Assembly (NCBI GenBank): GCA_030706405.1
Contig: JAUZOO010000002.1
Coordinates: 1 to 64,000, forward strand
DNA length: 64,000 nucleotides
Direction: 5' to 3'
Origin: Bacteroidota bacterium
GTDB taxonomy: Bacteria > Bacteroidota > Bacteroidia > Bacteroidales > JAAUTT01
Shown here: one piece after another, positions 1 to 8,090 of the stretch
Position numbering within the stretch: position 1 is the stretch's first letter
Layout of the letters: each line of letters begins with the position of its first letter
The notes under the pieces: model-generated
The model's input: the letters and a program-made list of their open reading frames with translations, nothing else
Databases searched by the model: none
What the model was told of the DNA's origin: nothing
Made by a program: the position numbers and the translations under genes

Positions 1-73
1 ACTGGCACAGTCATTGATAAACAGAGGATGAGATTTACTAAAAATCAAATAAAATTATATAAATATAATAAAC

Positions 74-1984
74 ATGGGTAAAATTATTGGAATCGACTTA
101 GGAACAACCAACTCTTGCGTTGCCGTTATGGAAGGTAACGAGCCGGTTGTGATTGCTAATAACGAAGGAAAACGTACCACGCCTTCGGTAGTGGCATTTT
201 TGGACAACGGGGAACGTAAGGTTGGCGACCCTGCAAAACGTCAGGCTATTACCAACCCCAAACATACTATTTTTTCGATTAAACGTTTCATGGGCGAAAC
301 CTATGACAAGGTTCAAAAAGAAATTGCCCGCGTTCCGTTTAACGTAGTACATGGCGAAAATAACACTCCTCGTGTACAGGTTGAAGACCGTAAATATTCT
401 CCTCAGGAAATTTCGGCCATGGTACTTCAGAAAATGAAAAAAACTGCCGAAGATTATCTAGGACAGGAAGTTACCGAAGCTGTTATCACCGTTCCTGCTT
501 ACTTTAGCGATTCGCAACGTCAGGCAACTAAGGAAGCCGGCGAAATTGCAGGTCTTACCGTAAAACGTATCATTAACGAACCTACCGCTGCAGCCTTGGC
601 TTATGGCCTCGACAAGAAGCATAAAGATATGAAGATTGCCGTATTCGACCTTGGTGGCGGTACTTTCGATATTTCCATCCTCGAACTTGGTGATGGCGTA
701 TTCGAAGTAAAATCGACCAATGGCGATACCCACCTCGGTGGCGATGACTTCGACCACATCATTATCGACTGGTTGGCCGACGAATTCAAAAGTGAAGAAG
801 GAATTGACCTTCGTCAGGACCCGATGGCTCTGCAACGTTTGAAAGAAGCTGCCGAAAAAGCTAAAATTGAGCTTTCGAGTACCACTTCTACCGAAATCAA
901 TCTGCCTTACATCATGCCGGTTAACGGTATTCCAAAACACTTGGTTAAGACGTTAACCCGTGCACAATTCGAAAAGCTGGCTGATACCCTTATTCAGGCT
1001 ACAATTGAACCTTGCCGTCTGGCTATTCGCGATGCAGGTCTTTCTACTTCCGAAATTGACGAAGTAATTCTCGTTGGTGGTTCTACCCGTATTCCTGCCA
1101 TTCAGCAAGTGGTTGAAAAATTCTTCGGAAAAACGCCTTCCAAAGGTGTTAACCCCGACGAAGTGGTAGCCGTTGGTGCTTCAATTCAGGGTGGTGTATT
1201 AACCGGTGAAGTAAAAGACGTTCTTCTGCTCGATGTTACCCCGCTTTCGCTTGGTATCGAAACTATGGGTAGTGTAATGACCCGTTTGATCGAGTCGAAC
1301 ACCACCATCCCAACCAAGAAATCAGAAACTTTTACCACTGCTGCCGACAGTCAGCCTTCGGTTGAAATTCATATACTCCAAGGCGAACGTCCTATGGCTA
1401 AGGATAACAAAACTATCGGACGTTTCCACCTCGATGGTATTCCACCTGCACCTCGTGGCGTTCCTCAAATCGAAGTTACTTTCGACATCGATGCTAATGG
1501 TATCCTTCACGTATCGGCTAAAGATAAAGGTACAGGCAAGTCGCAGAGTATCCGTATCGAAGCTTCGTCGGGACTTAGCGATTCAGAAATCGAACGTATG
1601 AAGAAAGAAGCAGCTGCTAATGCCGACGCTGACCTCAAGGCCAAAGAACGTATCGACAAGCTGAATCATGCCGATAGCCTTATCTTCCAGACTGAAAAAC
1701 AGCTGAAAGAATTTGGAGACAAACTTCCTGCCGACAAGAAAGGCCCTATCGAAGCCGCTCTTGGTAAACTGAAAGAAGCTCATAAAAATCAGGATATTGA
1801 CGGTATCGACAAATATACTGCCGAACTTAACTCCGTATTCCAGGCTGCTTCGGAAGAAATGTACAAGAATAGCCAGGGACAAGGTGCTCCGGGAGCTGAA
1901 AGCCAACCTCAGGGTGGGGCAGGAGCTTCATCAGGCGCTAAGGATCAGGAAGTAACCGATGTTGACTTTGAAGAAGTAAAATAA
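74..1984 (+). CDS. dnaK: Molecular chaperone DnaK (Hsp70)
   Basis: ATP-dependent Hsp70 chaperone that binds exposed hydrophobic peptides in the cytosol and cycles with DnaJ and GrpE. The 636-aa length is normal for the family. The N-terminal ATPase domain opens with the phosphate-1 motif [10 protein letters not shown], and a second nucleotide motif, [10 protein letters not shown], lies near residue 200. The substrate-binding beta domain follows ([11 protein letters not shown] near residue 390), then a helical lid, a Gly/Gln/Ala-rich linker and the typical bacterial tail DVDFEEVK. The ATG at 74 starts right at the conserved [10 protein letters not shown], so the start is secure. It stands alone here: the next gene is on the other strand and a strong terminator follows, so dnaJ and grpE are not in this window. 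Confidence 0.98.
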   Translation: MGKIIGIDLGTTNSCVAVMEGNEPVVIANNEGKRTTPSVVAFLDNGERKVGDPAKRQAITNPKHTIFSIKRFMGETYDKVQKEIARVPFNVVHGENNTPRVQVEDRKYSPQEISAMVLQKMKKTAEDYLGQEVTEAVITVPAYFSDSQRQATKEAGEIAGLTVKRIINEPTAAALAYGLDKKHKDMKIAVFDLGGGTFDISILELGDGVFEVKSTNGDTHLGGDDFDHIIIDWLADEFKSEEGIDLRQDPMALQRLKEAAEKAKIELSSTTSTEINLPYIMPVNGIPKHLVKTLTRAQFEKLADTLIQATIEPCRLAIRDAGLSTSEIDEVILVGGSTRIPAIQQVVEKFFGKTPSKGVNPDEVVAVGASIQGGVLTGEVKDVLLLDVTPLSLGIETMGSVMTRLIESNTTIPTKKSETFTTAADSQPSVEIHILQGERPMAKDNKTIGRFHLDGIPPAPRGVPQIEVTFDIDANGILHVSAKDKGTGKSQSIRIEASSGLSDSEIERMKKEAAANADADLKAKERIDKLNHADSLIFQTEKQLKEFGDKLPADKKGPIEAALGKLKEAHKNQDIDGIDKYTAELNSVFQAASEEMYKNSQGQGAPGAESQPQGGAGASSGAKDQEVTDVDFEEVK

Positions 1985-2005
1985 ACTAAATCAGGTTTTT
2001 ATATA

Positions 2006-2037
2006 AAACGCCCCGGCAGATTTTGTCGGGGCGTTTT
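2006..2037 (+). terminator. Rho-independent terminator of dnaK
   Basis: GC-rich hairpin (arms CGCCCCGGCA and TGTCGGGGCG) flanked by A and T runs, 22 bases after the dnaK stop codon. Confidence 0.9.
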
Positions 2038-2106
2038 GCTTTGTTAACAAAGTAAATAGCCAATTGGTAAGACAATAAAAAGAGGCTGTCAAAAGTTATT
2101 AAGATT

Positions 2107-2130
2107 GGGCGGAATTGCAAATTCTGCTCT
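2107..2130. repeat. Copy 1 of a dispersed imperfect palindrome
   Basis: A 24-base stretch beginning GGGCGGAATTGC, with partial dyad symmetry, matches 21 of 24 positions at 20085-20108. The preceding bases at about 2082-2096 (GAGGCTGTCAAAAG) resemble the outer end of some Bacteroidetes insertion sequences, but no transposase is present. It may be a remnant end or a REP-like repeat. Confidence 0.35.
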
Positions 2131-2166
2131 TAATATTCAAAACTATGCGTTCGGCTGGATTTTAGA

Positions 2167-3915
2167 TTAAAAACCTCTGTTAAATGTAAGTTCCAATTTA
2201 TCAGCCATATCATTATATTTTTTAAACTCTTCTATTTCTCCTAGTCTAAGTTTGAACGAAGCAATTTCTCTGTATTCAGTTGGCGACCCAACAAATCCCT
2301 GAGTAATGTATTGTTTTAATAAAACTCTTACAGTATCCAGTTTACCTCTGTTCATCGCACTTTCAATATCCGGGAGATTTACATACCTGTACTTCATGTT
2401 AATTTTCATGTTCTCATTTACGTTGAGGAATTCTGGATAATTGGTTGCACATCCAACTCTTTTACCGCCTTCGAGCAATATTGGCACAGAACTATTTCCA
2501 TTTTCGTCAATGTGTGTGAGAAACAAATCGGAATAAAAGCTAAGACCTTTTGAGACAAATACAATCCATTTTCCATTAGGAGACCAGGAATGCCACGAAT
2601 TCATTTGAGGTAAATTACATCTCAATTTTTTTGATTTTCCGCCATCCATGGAATGAATATATAAACAGCTTTCAGGGCGTAACATCATATAGTTGTTGGC
2701 CTGGCAGTAAACTAGCCATTTGCCATCATGGGATATGGCAGGGAAGAAATTGCTTTTTCCATTGTTAGATGCGCTTTCAATGGGTTTAGCCTGACCTCCT
2801 TTGCCATTGTTAAAGGGAATAGTGTACAGATCAAATTTCATGTCAAATTTTTCTTGAATAAATTGACTGATAATATGCTCATCATCCAGAATGCTTGTAT
2901 AACGCTTTTTTCCTTTCGGATAAGGCAAGGCTTTAGCTCTGGCAAAAATGATGTTCTTTTCATCCGGAGTCCATATTGCATTCGTTTGTACATAGGCCAT
3001 ATCATTGGCACCAGGTAATTCTGTTAATTTTTTGGTTTGAGTGTCATAAATAGCCAGAACGCCATTAACCGGTACAAATAATTGAGAATAAGCTATTTTT
3101 TCCATATCCTCAAATTTTTGTGATATTACCCGGTCTTTAACGGTTGTAATAATATATCTTCCTGAAGGGGAAATCTTTGAAAATAGGCCAAACGTACTTT
3201 TCCCAATTAATTTGGACCACGACATGTAATTGTTCTTTTCAAATATCGTTTGGGTATCAATTTTAGCCACGAAATAGCCGCCTTTATCTCGGGTCACGGC
3301 ATCAAAGTCAAGTGCAATAGTTTTTCCGTCGGCTGTGGAAGAATGGCAGTTGCCGCAAACCGGGAATTTATCTAAAACTTCATGGCGGGGATTTTGATAA
3401 TTGCTGACATTATATGTTGAATAACAGGCTTCATCAATGTGAGCTTCCGCATATCCAAACGGAAGTGGTATTTGCCGGTAAAGAACAGGAGCCCCAACGG
3501 AGTCATTGGATATTTTAAGTTTAATTTTTCCTTTGGATGAAAAGTAAGATGTTTCTTTGGGGGAGTTTCTTTGTACCACGACTTCAATATTTTCGTATTT
3601 AGAAGCCTTCTTCATATTCTCCCATTCCTGTTTTGATGGTCTAAAATAATTTTTATCTACTACTTTGACCAGAAATTGATTATTGCCTTTTAAACTAAAG
3701 GTTACCTTCCACGATTGGGTTTGGGCGGATTTGTCTTTCCATATAATTGTAGGCGCAGAAAAATCATTTGGGAAAAGAGCATTGTTAAACGGGTAACTAA
3801 TTCTGACCGACCTGTTGGTCAAATAGAGGTTCTTAATCATAAGTACGGCTATCACAGCTATAATGCATACAATCACAGTTATTGACATTATATAAATGCC
3901 CTTAGTTTTTCTCAT
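2167..3915 (-). CDS. Membrane-anchored TolB/PD40-like beta-propeller protein with a haem c motif
   Basis: 582-aa protein with one N-terminal membrane anchor (residues 9-29) and a large extracytoplasmic part. Residues 38-60 (the RISYPFNNALFP region) start an Ig-like domain. A single haem c attachment motif, C187-G-N-C190-H191, follows. The rest contains repeated TolB/WD40-like blade signatures such as SPSGRYI, TPDEKNI, SHDGKWL and SPNGKWI. A possible helical C-terminal tail (after about residue 510) resembles TPR-associated tails. Proteins with this combination occur in Bacteroidetes, but I know of no firm function; redox sensing or electron transfer at the cell surface is only a guess. It is a single-gene unit convergent with dnaK. 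Haem attachment would require a maturation system such as the ResB/CcsA pair at 54-56 kb. Confidence 0.75.
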   Translation of the reverse strand: MRKTKGIYIMSITVIVCIIAVIAVLMIKNLYLTNRSVRISYPFNNALFPNDFSAPTIIWKDKSAQTQSWKVTFSLKGNNQFLVKVVDKNYFRPSKQEWENMKKASKYENIEVVVQRNSPKETSYFSSKGKIKLKISNDSVGAPVLYRQIPLPFGYAEAHIDEACYSTYNVSNYQNPRHEVLDKFPVCGNCHSSTADGKTIALDFDAVTRDKGGYFVAKIDTQTIFEKNNYMSWSKLIGKSTFGLFSKISPSGRYIITTVKDRVISQKFEDMEKIAYSQLFVPVNGVLAIYDTQTKKLTELPGANDMAYVQTNAIWTPDEKNIIFARAKALPYPKGKKRYTSILDDEHIISQFIQEKFDMKFDLYTIPFNNGKGGQAKPIESASNNGKSNFFPAISHDGKWLVYCQANNYMMLRPESCLYIHSMDGGKSKKLRCNLPQMNSWHSWSPNGKWIVFVSKGLSFYSDLFLTHIDENGNSSVPILLEGGKRVGCATNYPEFLNVNENMKINMKYRYVNLPDIESAMNRGKLDTVRVLLKQYITQGFVGSPTEYREIASFKLRLGEIEEFKKYNDMADKLELTFNRGF

Positions 3916-4104
3916 ATTTATTAAGGTTATTGTTAGTTCGTTCTGGGTGTAAACATAGAAAGATTTTCAGTATTTACTGAGTTGAAATCTGAAAAAACGC
4001 AAATAGAAATTGTACGTTCTTGACCAGGAAAACGGCCGATAATTATTCTTTGTAAGATTCCGTAACTCATGACCAAAATTGTTTTTACATCATGTTAAAC
4101 TTGC

Positions 4105-4112
4105 TATTTTTG
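4105..4112 (+). promoter_or_regulatory. Candidate Bacteroidetes -7 promoter box for the chorismatase gene
   Basis: TATTTTTG matches the TAnnTTTG box and lies 46 bases before the start codon. A TTGT at 4079 could serve as the -33 element. This is sequence resemblance only. Confidence 0.45.
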
Positions 4113-4157
4113 GCTGGTCTAAGGGATAGCCTTACGCATTTTTTATACTATTAGAAT

Positions 4158-5321
4158 ATGAGTGCTGAATTAAATGTAACTGAATATTCGTCAGAATATT
4201 ATCTGGTAACAATGCCCAAAACAGAAGGCAACTTGACGGAGCAACTCGCAGAGTGTCTTTTACTGGTAAGCAATCAAATAAACGACGGTTCAGTACTGTT
4301 AAAGCAGGTTATTTTTATTGACGCAGCGGACAATGAAACTTTTTACCATTATCAGTCCCTGATTTTAGATTACTATAGGCAATCGGAATATAAAAAGATT
4401 CCCATAACAATAGTCGCCCAACCTCCTGCAAATGGTCAATTATTGTGTATTGAGTCGTGGATTAGTTCTGAACAGAATGCTCAAATTGAGTATAAAGAGT
4501 ATAGCTCTATTCCTTACATAATCTATAGTACAAAATTTTATACCAAGCTGATCGTTGCCAATATTCAGCACAAACAAATTGTTTCGGACATTTACCAGCA
4601 AAGCCAGGAATCGTTTAAAATAGTAAAGGCCATTCTGGATATTGAGGATATGAAATTTTCAGATATAATCCGGCAGTGGAATTATATCGAAAATATTACC
4701 GAAACTACAGATGGCAGTCAGCATTATCAGATGTTTAACGATGTCCGGTCTTTGTTTTATGACCAGGATAATTTTCCTAATGGCTACCCTGCGGCTACCG
4801 GCATTGGTTCTGCTGCTGGAGGCCTGATTATTGATTTTATAGCATTAAAGCCTTTGGAGGGCTGTAAAATATGTTCGATAAAAAGTCCGGTGCAAAAAGA
4901 TGCACACCAGTATTCGAAAGAGGTTTTGGCTTTTGGCCGAAAAGATGATAAATTAAAAGAAACGACTCCGAAATTTGAACGCGCTAAAGCTGTATCAACT
5001 AGTAAATTAAAGATATATATATCTGGAACAGCCGCAATTATTGGGCAGGAAAGTCAGGCGTCCGATAGCGCTTTTTTACAGACTAAACTTACCATTGAGA
5101 ATATTTTTAGTCTGGTAGAAAAAAACAATATATCGGAGATATGCACAACAAGTGGCTTTCCAAAGCCGAGTTGTTTTAGGGTGTATATTAAAAATAAGAA
5201 AGATGCCTATTCGGTAAAAGAATGTTTTAAAAGCTTAATGCCAGACGCAAAGGCTGTTTATGTAATTGCCGATGTATGCAGGCCCGAGTTGCTGATTGAA
5301 ATCGAGGGCGTTTGCATTTGA
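4158..5321 (+). CDS. Chorismatase-family protein (FkbO/Hyg5/XanB2-like)
   Basis: 387-aa cytosolic protein resembling chorismatases, which hydrolyse chorismate to a dihydroxycyclohexadienoate or to 3-/4-hydroxybenzoate plus pyruvate. Supporting marks are the central GIGSAAGGLIIDF segment, the SGTAAIIGQES stretch typical of the YjgF-like fold, the pair CFRVYIKNKKD, and the C-terminal signature DVCRPELLIEIEG (C374 to G384), which contains the conserved acidic residues of this family. The N-terminal half is poorly conserved. In other bacteria such enzymes feed aryl polyene/xanthomonadin pigments or polyketide starters. No pigment or polyketide genes flank it; the next gene is a hotdog thioesterase beyond a terminator. 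The reaction product cannot be predicted from what I see. Confidence 0.75.
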   Translation: MSAELNVTEYSSEYYLVTMPKTEGNLTEQLAECLLLVSNQINDGSVLLKQVIFIDAADNETFYHYQSLILDYYRQSEYKKIPITIVAQPPANGQLLCIESWISSEQNAQIEYKEYSSIPYIIYSTKFYTKLIVANIQHKQIVSDIYQQSQESFKIVKAILDIEDMKFSDIIRQWNYIENITETTDGSQHYQMFNDVRSLFYDQDNFPNGYPAATGIGSAAGGLIIDFIALKPLEGCKICSIKSPVQKDAHQYSKEVLAFGRKDDKLKETTPKFERAKAVSTSKLKIYISGTAAIIGQESQASDSAFLQTKLTIENIFSLVEKNNISEICTTSGFPKPSCFRVYIKNKKDAYSVKECFKSLMPDAKAVYVIADVCRPELLIEIEGVCI

Positions 5322-5385
5322 TTTATATCCACACATATGTCATTGAAAGATTAACTGATTTTTTAAATTTCGATCTTTTATATAA

Positions 5386-5419
5386 AACACCTTGGTAGAA
5401 TGAACCCTGCCGGGGTGTT
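5386..5419 (+). terminator. Terminator after the chorismatase gene
   Basis: Hairpin with arms starting AACACC and ending GGTGTT, with three G-T wobble pairs, followed by TATTGTT. It separates the chorismatase gene from the thioesterase gene, which begins 34 bases further on. Confidence 0.65.
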
Positions 5420-5453
5420 ATTGTTCTACTAAAAAAGAAATTTTACAAAAAAC

Positions 5454-5885
5454 ATGGAAAATAAAGCAATTTTTAAAAATATCATGCCCATTCAGGTGCG
5501 TTTTAGCGATGTGGACATTATGGGACACGTTTCCAATACGGTGTATCAGAATTATTACGATTCGGGCAAAGTTCATTACTTCGATAAAGTTCTGCCCGAG
5601 CTCGATTTTGATCAGATTGGTGTAGTTGGAGCTTCGGTAAAGATAGACTACTTAAAGCCTATTTTTATGAAAACCAAGATTTTGGTAGAAACCCGGGTGG
5701 CAGTTTTGGGACACAAAAGTTTTACCATGGAGCACCAATTGGTGGATGCATGCTCCAACGAATTATTATCAACCTGTACTGCTGTATTAGTCTGTTATGC
5801 AATTAAAGAACAACAGAGCCTTTCAATCCCGCAGAAGTGGCGGGAAAATATTCTGGCTTATGACGAGAATGTGATTGTAAAGTAG
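5454..5885 (+). CDS. 4HBT-family acyl-CoA thioesterase (hotdog fold)
   Basis: 143-aa single hotdog domain. The N-terminal signature RFSDVDIMGHVSNTVYQNYY (residues 16-35) has the D-x-x-GHxxN pattern of 4-hydroxybenzoyl-CoA/FadM-type thioesterases, with D21 the likely catalytic acid. The family hydrolyses acyl-CoA or aryl-CoA thioesters in the cytosol; the natural substrate here is unknown. The gene follows the chorismatase gene in the same direction but past a terminator hairpin, so a shared role in hydroxybenzoate metabolism is possible but not shown. Confidence 0.85.
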   Translation: MENKAIFKNIMPIQVRFSDVDIMGHVSNTVYQNYYDSGKVHYFDKVLPELDFDQIGVVGASVKIDYLKPIFMKTKILVETRVAVLGHKSFTMEHQLVDACSNELLSTCTAVLVCYAIKEQQSLSIPQKWRENILAYDENVIVK

Positions 5886-5931
5886 AAACTCCTGAAAGTT
5901 AAAGATGTTCAGAAGTATATATGCTTTATAG

Positions 5932-6489
5932 TCAGTTGTACGAAATGTCCAGAGATTTACCCTGTTTGAACGTTCCATCAAAAAGGGCGGCGGTGGGATA
6001 GTAGTATTTTTTGGAGATTATACGCGTTTTACCGCTAAACCCGTGTCTTAGGATAACTTTGAATGTTAAGGAGGCTTCAGTACCGTCAGTCCATAAATTA
6101 TCAATATCGTCAAGACAGATAAAATGTAGCGTGTAAGATGCCTTTTTGTCTGTCTTTTGATATTTATTTAAATATAATATCTTATCTCTTAATAGCTTAA
6201 GTCTTGTTTTTCGGATGCAACCGTCGGATGCTCTTGCAGGTTGTTCAATATATAGAGCAGCATTCAAGTCGGTCATTTTAAAGAACCAGCTTTTATTAAC
6301 CACTTTAATGCAGAATACTTTCTTCTTCTCTTTAGAGTTTGGGGCAGTAACCGTTTCGCGCGCAATTTTGGGTGATATTGCAATTTTAGGAGTTAATAAG
6401 AATCTTAAGATTTCAATGATTACCGCTAATATAACGAGAAGTGCAACTGTAACGGCAATCTGATTTCCAATAAAAAGTAAACGAACCAT
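5932..6489 (-). CDS. Unknown single-pass membrane protein
   Basis: 185 aa. One strong N-terminal hydrophobic helix (residues 9-33, VTVALLVILAVIIEILRFLL) is followed by a predicted beta-rich, basic cytosolic or periplasmic domain with no motif I recognise. It is convergent with the thioesterase gene and stands alone. The function cannot be assigned. Confidence 0.6.
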   Translation of the reverse strand: MVRLLFIGNQIAVTVALLVILAVIIEILRFLLTPKIAISPKIARETVTAPNSKEKKKVFCIKVVNKSWFFKMTDLNAALYIEQPARASDGCIRKTRLKLLRDKILYLNKYQKTDKKASYTLHFICLDDIDNLWTDGTEASLTFKVILRHGFSGKTRIISKKYYYPTAALFDGTFKQGKSLDISYN

Positions 6490-6720
6490 AACGTTGGTTT
6501 TAAAAAGTATAATCTAAGATACAATTCCTATTTTTAATCAACCTTAATTTTATATGAATAAAGCAAATTAAGGGATGAACGATATTTAATTTTACATATA
6601 ACTATTAATTTATTGGTATTTAGTTATTTGATTTGAGTTATGTAGGTAATTCGCTGATAATAATAGCTGTAAGGTCTGGTTGAGCCGTTTTTGTATCCCT
6701 TGTTGATTTGAATAAAACAA

Positions 6721-6748
6721 ACAAGCCTTCCATTGCTGAAAGGCTTGT
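6721..6748 (-). terminator. Terminator of the efflux operon
   Basis: Perfect-arm hairpin ACAAGCCTT / AAGGCTTGT. Read on the minus strand it lies just past the stop of the TolC-like gene and is followed by a T-rich stretch. Confidence 0.75.
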
Positions 6749-6773
6749 AAATACTACTGAGATAAGATTGTTT

Positions 6774-8090
6774 TTATAATCCGGCCATGAGCTGTTTGAG
6801 TCTGGTTTCGGCTATTTTTAAGTTGTACTGGAAGTTAAGCAGCCGGGTACGCGAATCTTCATAGCTTTCCTGGGCCAGGTGTACTTCGAGCGACGTGGTT
6901 TGTCCATAGCGGAGGCGTTGCATCGAGATATCGAGGTTTTCACGGGCAAGGGTTACATTGTCCTTTTCGATGGTTAACAACTGTTGTTGATTTTCGTAGG
7001 CTGTCAGGGCGTTTTGCAACTGGACGTTAATCGCATTTTTGGTACTTTCGAGGCTATATTCGGCCGATTGTAGCTGAATACGGGCCACGCTCACCTGCCG
7101 TTTTACGTTTCCACCCTGAAATATCGGTATCGATACGCTTCCACCAATTAGCGGTCCCATGCTCCGATTTTCAAGTATTGAACCTACGGAATTGTTTGTT
7201 TTGGAAAAATTATATCCGGTATTAAGACTTACTTTAGGCAGATATAATGAATTAAATTCTTTCAGGCTCAAACGAGCAATATCCATTTCTTTTTGTGCCG
7301 TCAGAACGGATGTGTTGCTGGCATATAGCTTCTGTATCAGTGTCGTTTTATCGGGAGTGTAGTTTAACGGAATGGTGTCCGAAACATCGAAAAAGACAGA
7401 GTCGGCATTGCGGTTAAGCAGGAGTGACAGGCTCCTTTTGGATGAAAGAATTACTGTTTGTTGATTAATAGCATTTTCTTGATAAACATTTAAATCAATT
7501 TTAGCCTGTAACAGGTTTGTCTTTGCGGTGAGCCCGGCATCAAAACTGGTCTGAAGAATTTTTACGCGTTCTTTGTTGTAAGTAATTACTTCGTTTATAG
7601 ACATTAACTGTTGTTTTTGCCTTACCACGTCGTAATAAGCAGCAATAACATTATAAACAGTTTGCTGTACGCGGTCTTTAAACAGCAGCTGACCAAGGTT
7701 TTCTATTTCGTTTAGTTTGTTTTTGGTAACGAACATTCTGCCACCATCATACACGGTCCAGTTAAGAGCTACCGAGGCATTAAGCACATTTGCCCGCTGA
7801 CCATTATAGTTTACTATATTTCCGGAGGAGGGCTTTTGGCGGATGTCATTTAGTGCAAAATTGTCTCCTCCATTTACGGACAAAGATGGCAGCATGCCAG
7901 CGTTTCCGGCAGTGTTGTTTACCTTATCGATGGCAGCATCGTTTTGGGACAGAAGAATATCGTAATTATTTTTTAAGGCCAGCGCAACAGCATCATCGAT
8001 GGAGAGTCTGGGCTGAGCCATTATTTCCGCAGAGATCATCAGCAGGAATAATGGCAAAACTATATTTTTATAAGACATGGATACGATCAT
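6774..8090 (-). CDS. TolC-family outer membrane efflux channel
   Basis: 438-aa outer membrane factor of an RND pump; trimers form the exit duct across the outer membrane and periplasm. A signal peptide ends near MAQPRLS (residues 24-30). Two OEP repeats follow, each with long helices and amphipathic strands; the first begins LSIDDAVALALKNNYDIL and the second begins around residue 230. The length fits the family. It is the last gene of a three-gene operon and overlaps the pump gene by 4 bases (8087-8090), indicating translational coupling. No specific substrate can be predicted. Confidence 0.93.
   Translation of the reverse strand: MIVSMSYKNIVLPLFLLMISAEIMAQPRLSIDDAVALALKNNYDILLSQNDAAIDKVNNTAGNAGMLPSLSVNGGDNFALNDIRQKPSSGNIVNYNGQRANVLNASVALNWTVYDGGRMFVTKNKLNEIENLGQLLFKDRVQQTVYNVIAAYYDVVRQKQQLMSINEVITYNKERVKILQTSFDAGLTAKTNLLQAKIDLNVYQENAINQQTVILSSKRSLSLLLNRNADSVFFDVSDTIPLNYTPDKTTLIQKLYASNTSVLTAQKEMDIARLSLKEFNSLYLPKVSLNTGYNFSKTNNSVGSILENRSMGPLIGGSVSIPIFQGGNVKRQVSVARIQLQSAEYSLESTKNAINVQLQNALTAYENQQQLLTIEKDNVTLARENLDISMQRLRYGQTTSLEVHLAQESYEDSRTRLLNFQYNLKIAETRLKQLMAGL

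Noticed and set aside
458-940. Long antisense frames inside dnaK
   Set aside because: They follow from codon bias of dnaK on the opposite strand; no domain and no independent start context.
2082-2130. Insertion sequence at about 2.1 kb
   Set aside because: Only an end-like motif is seen; no transposase frame or second end.
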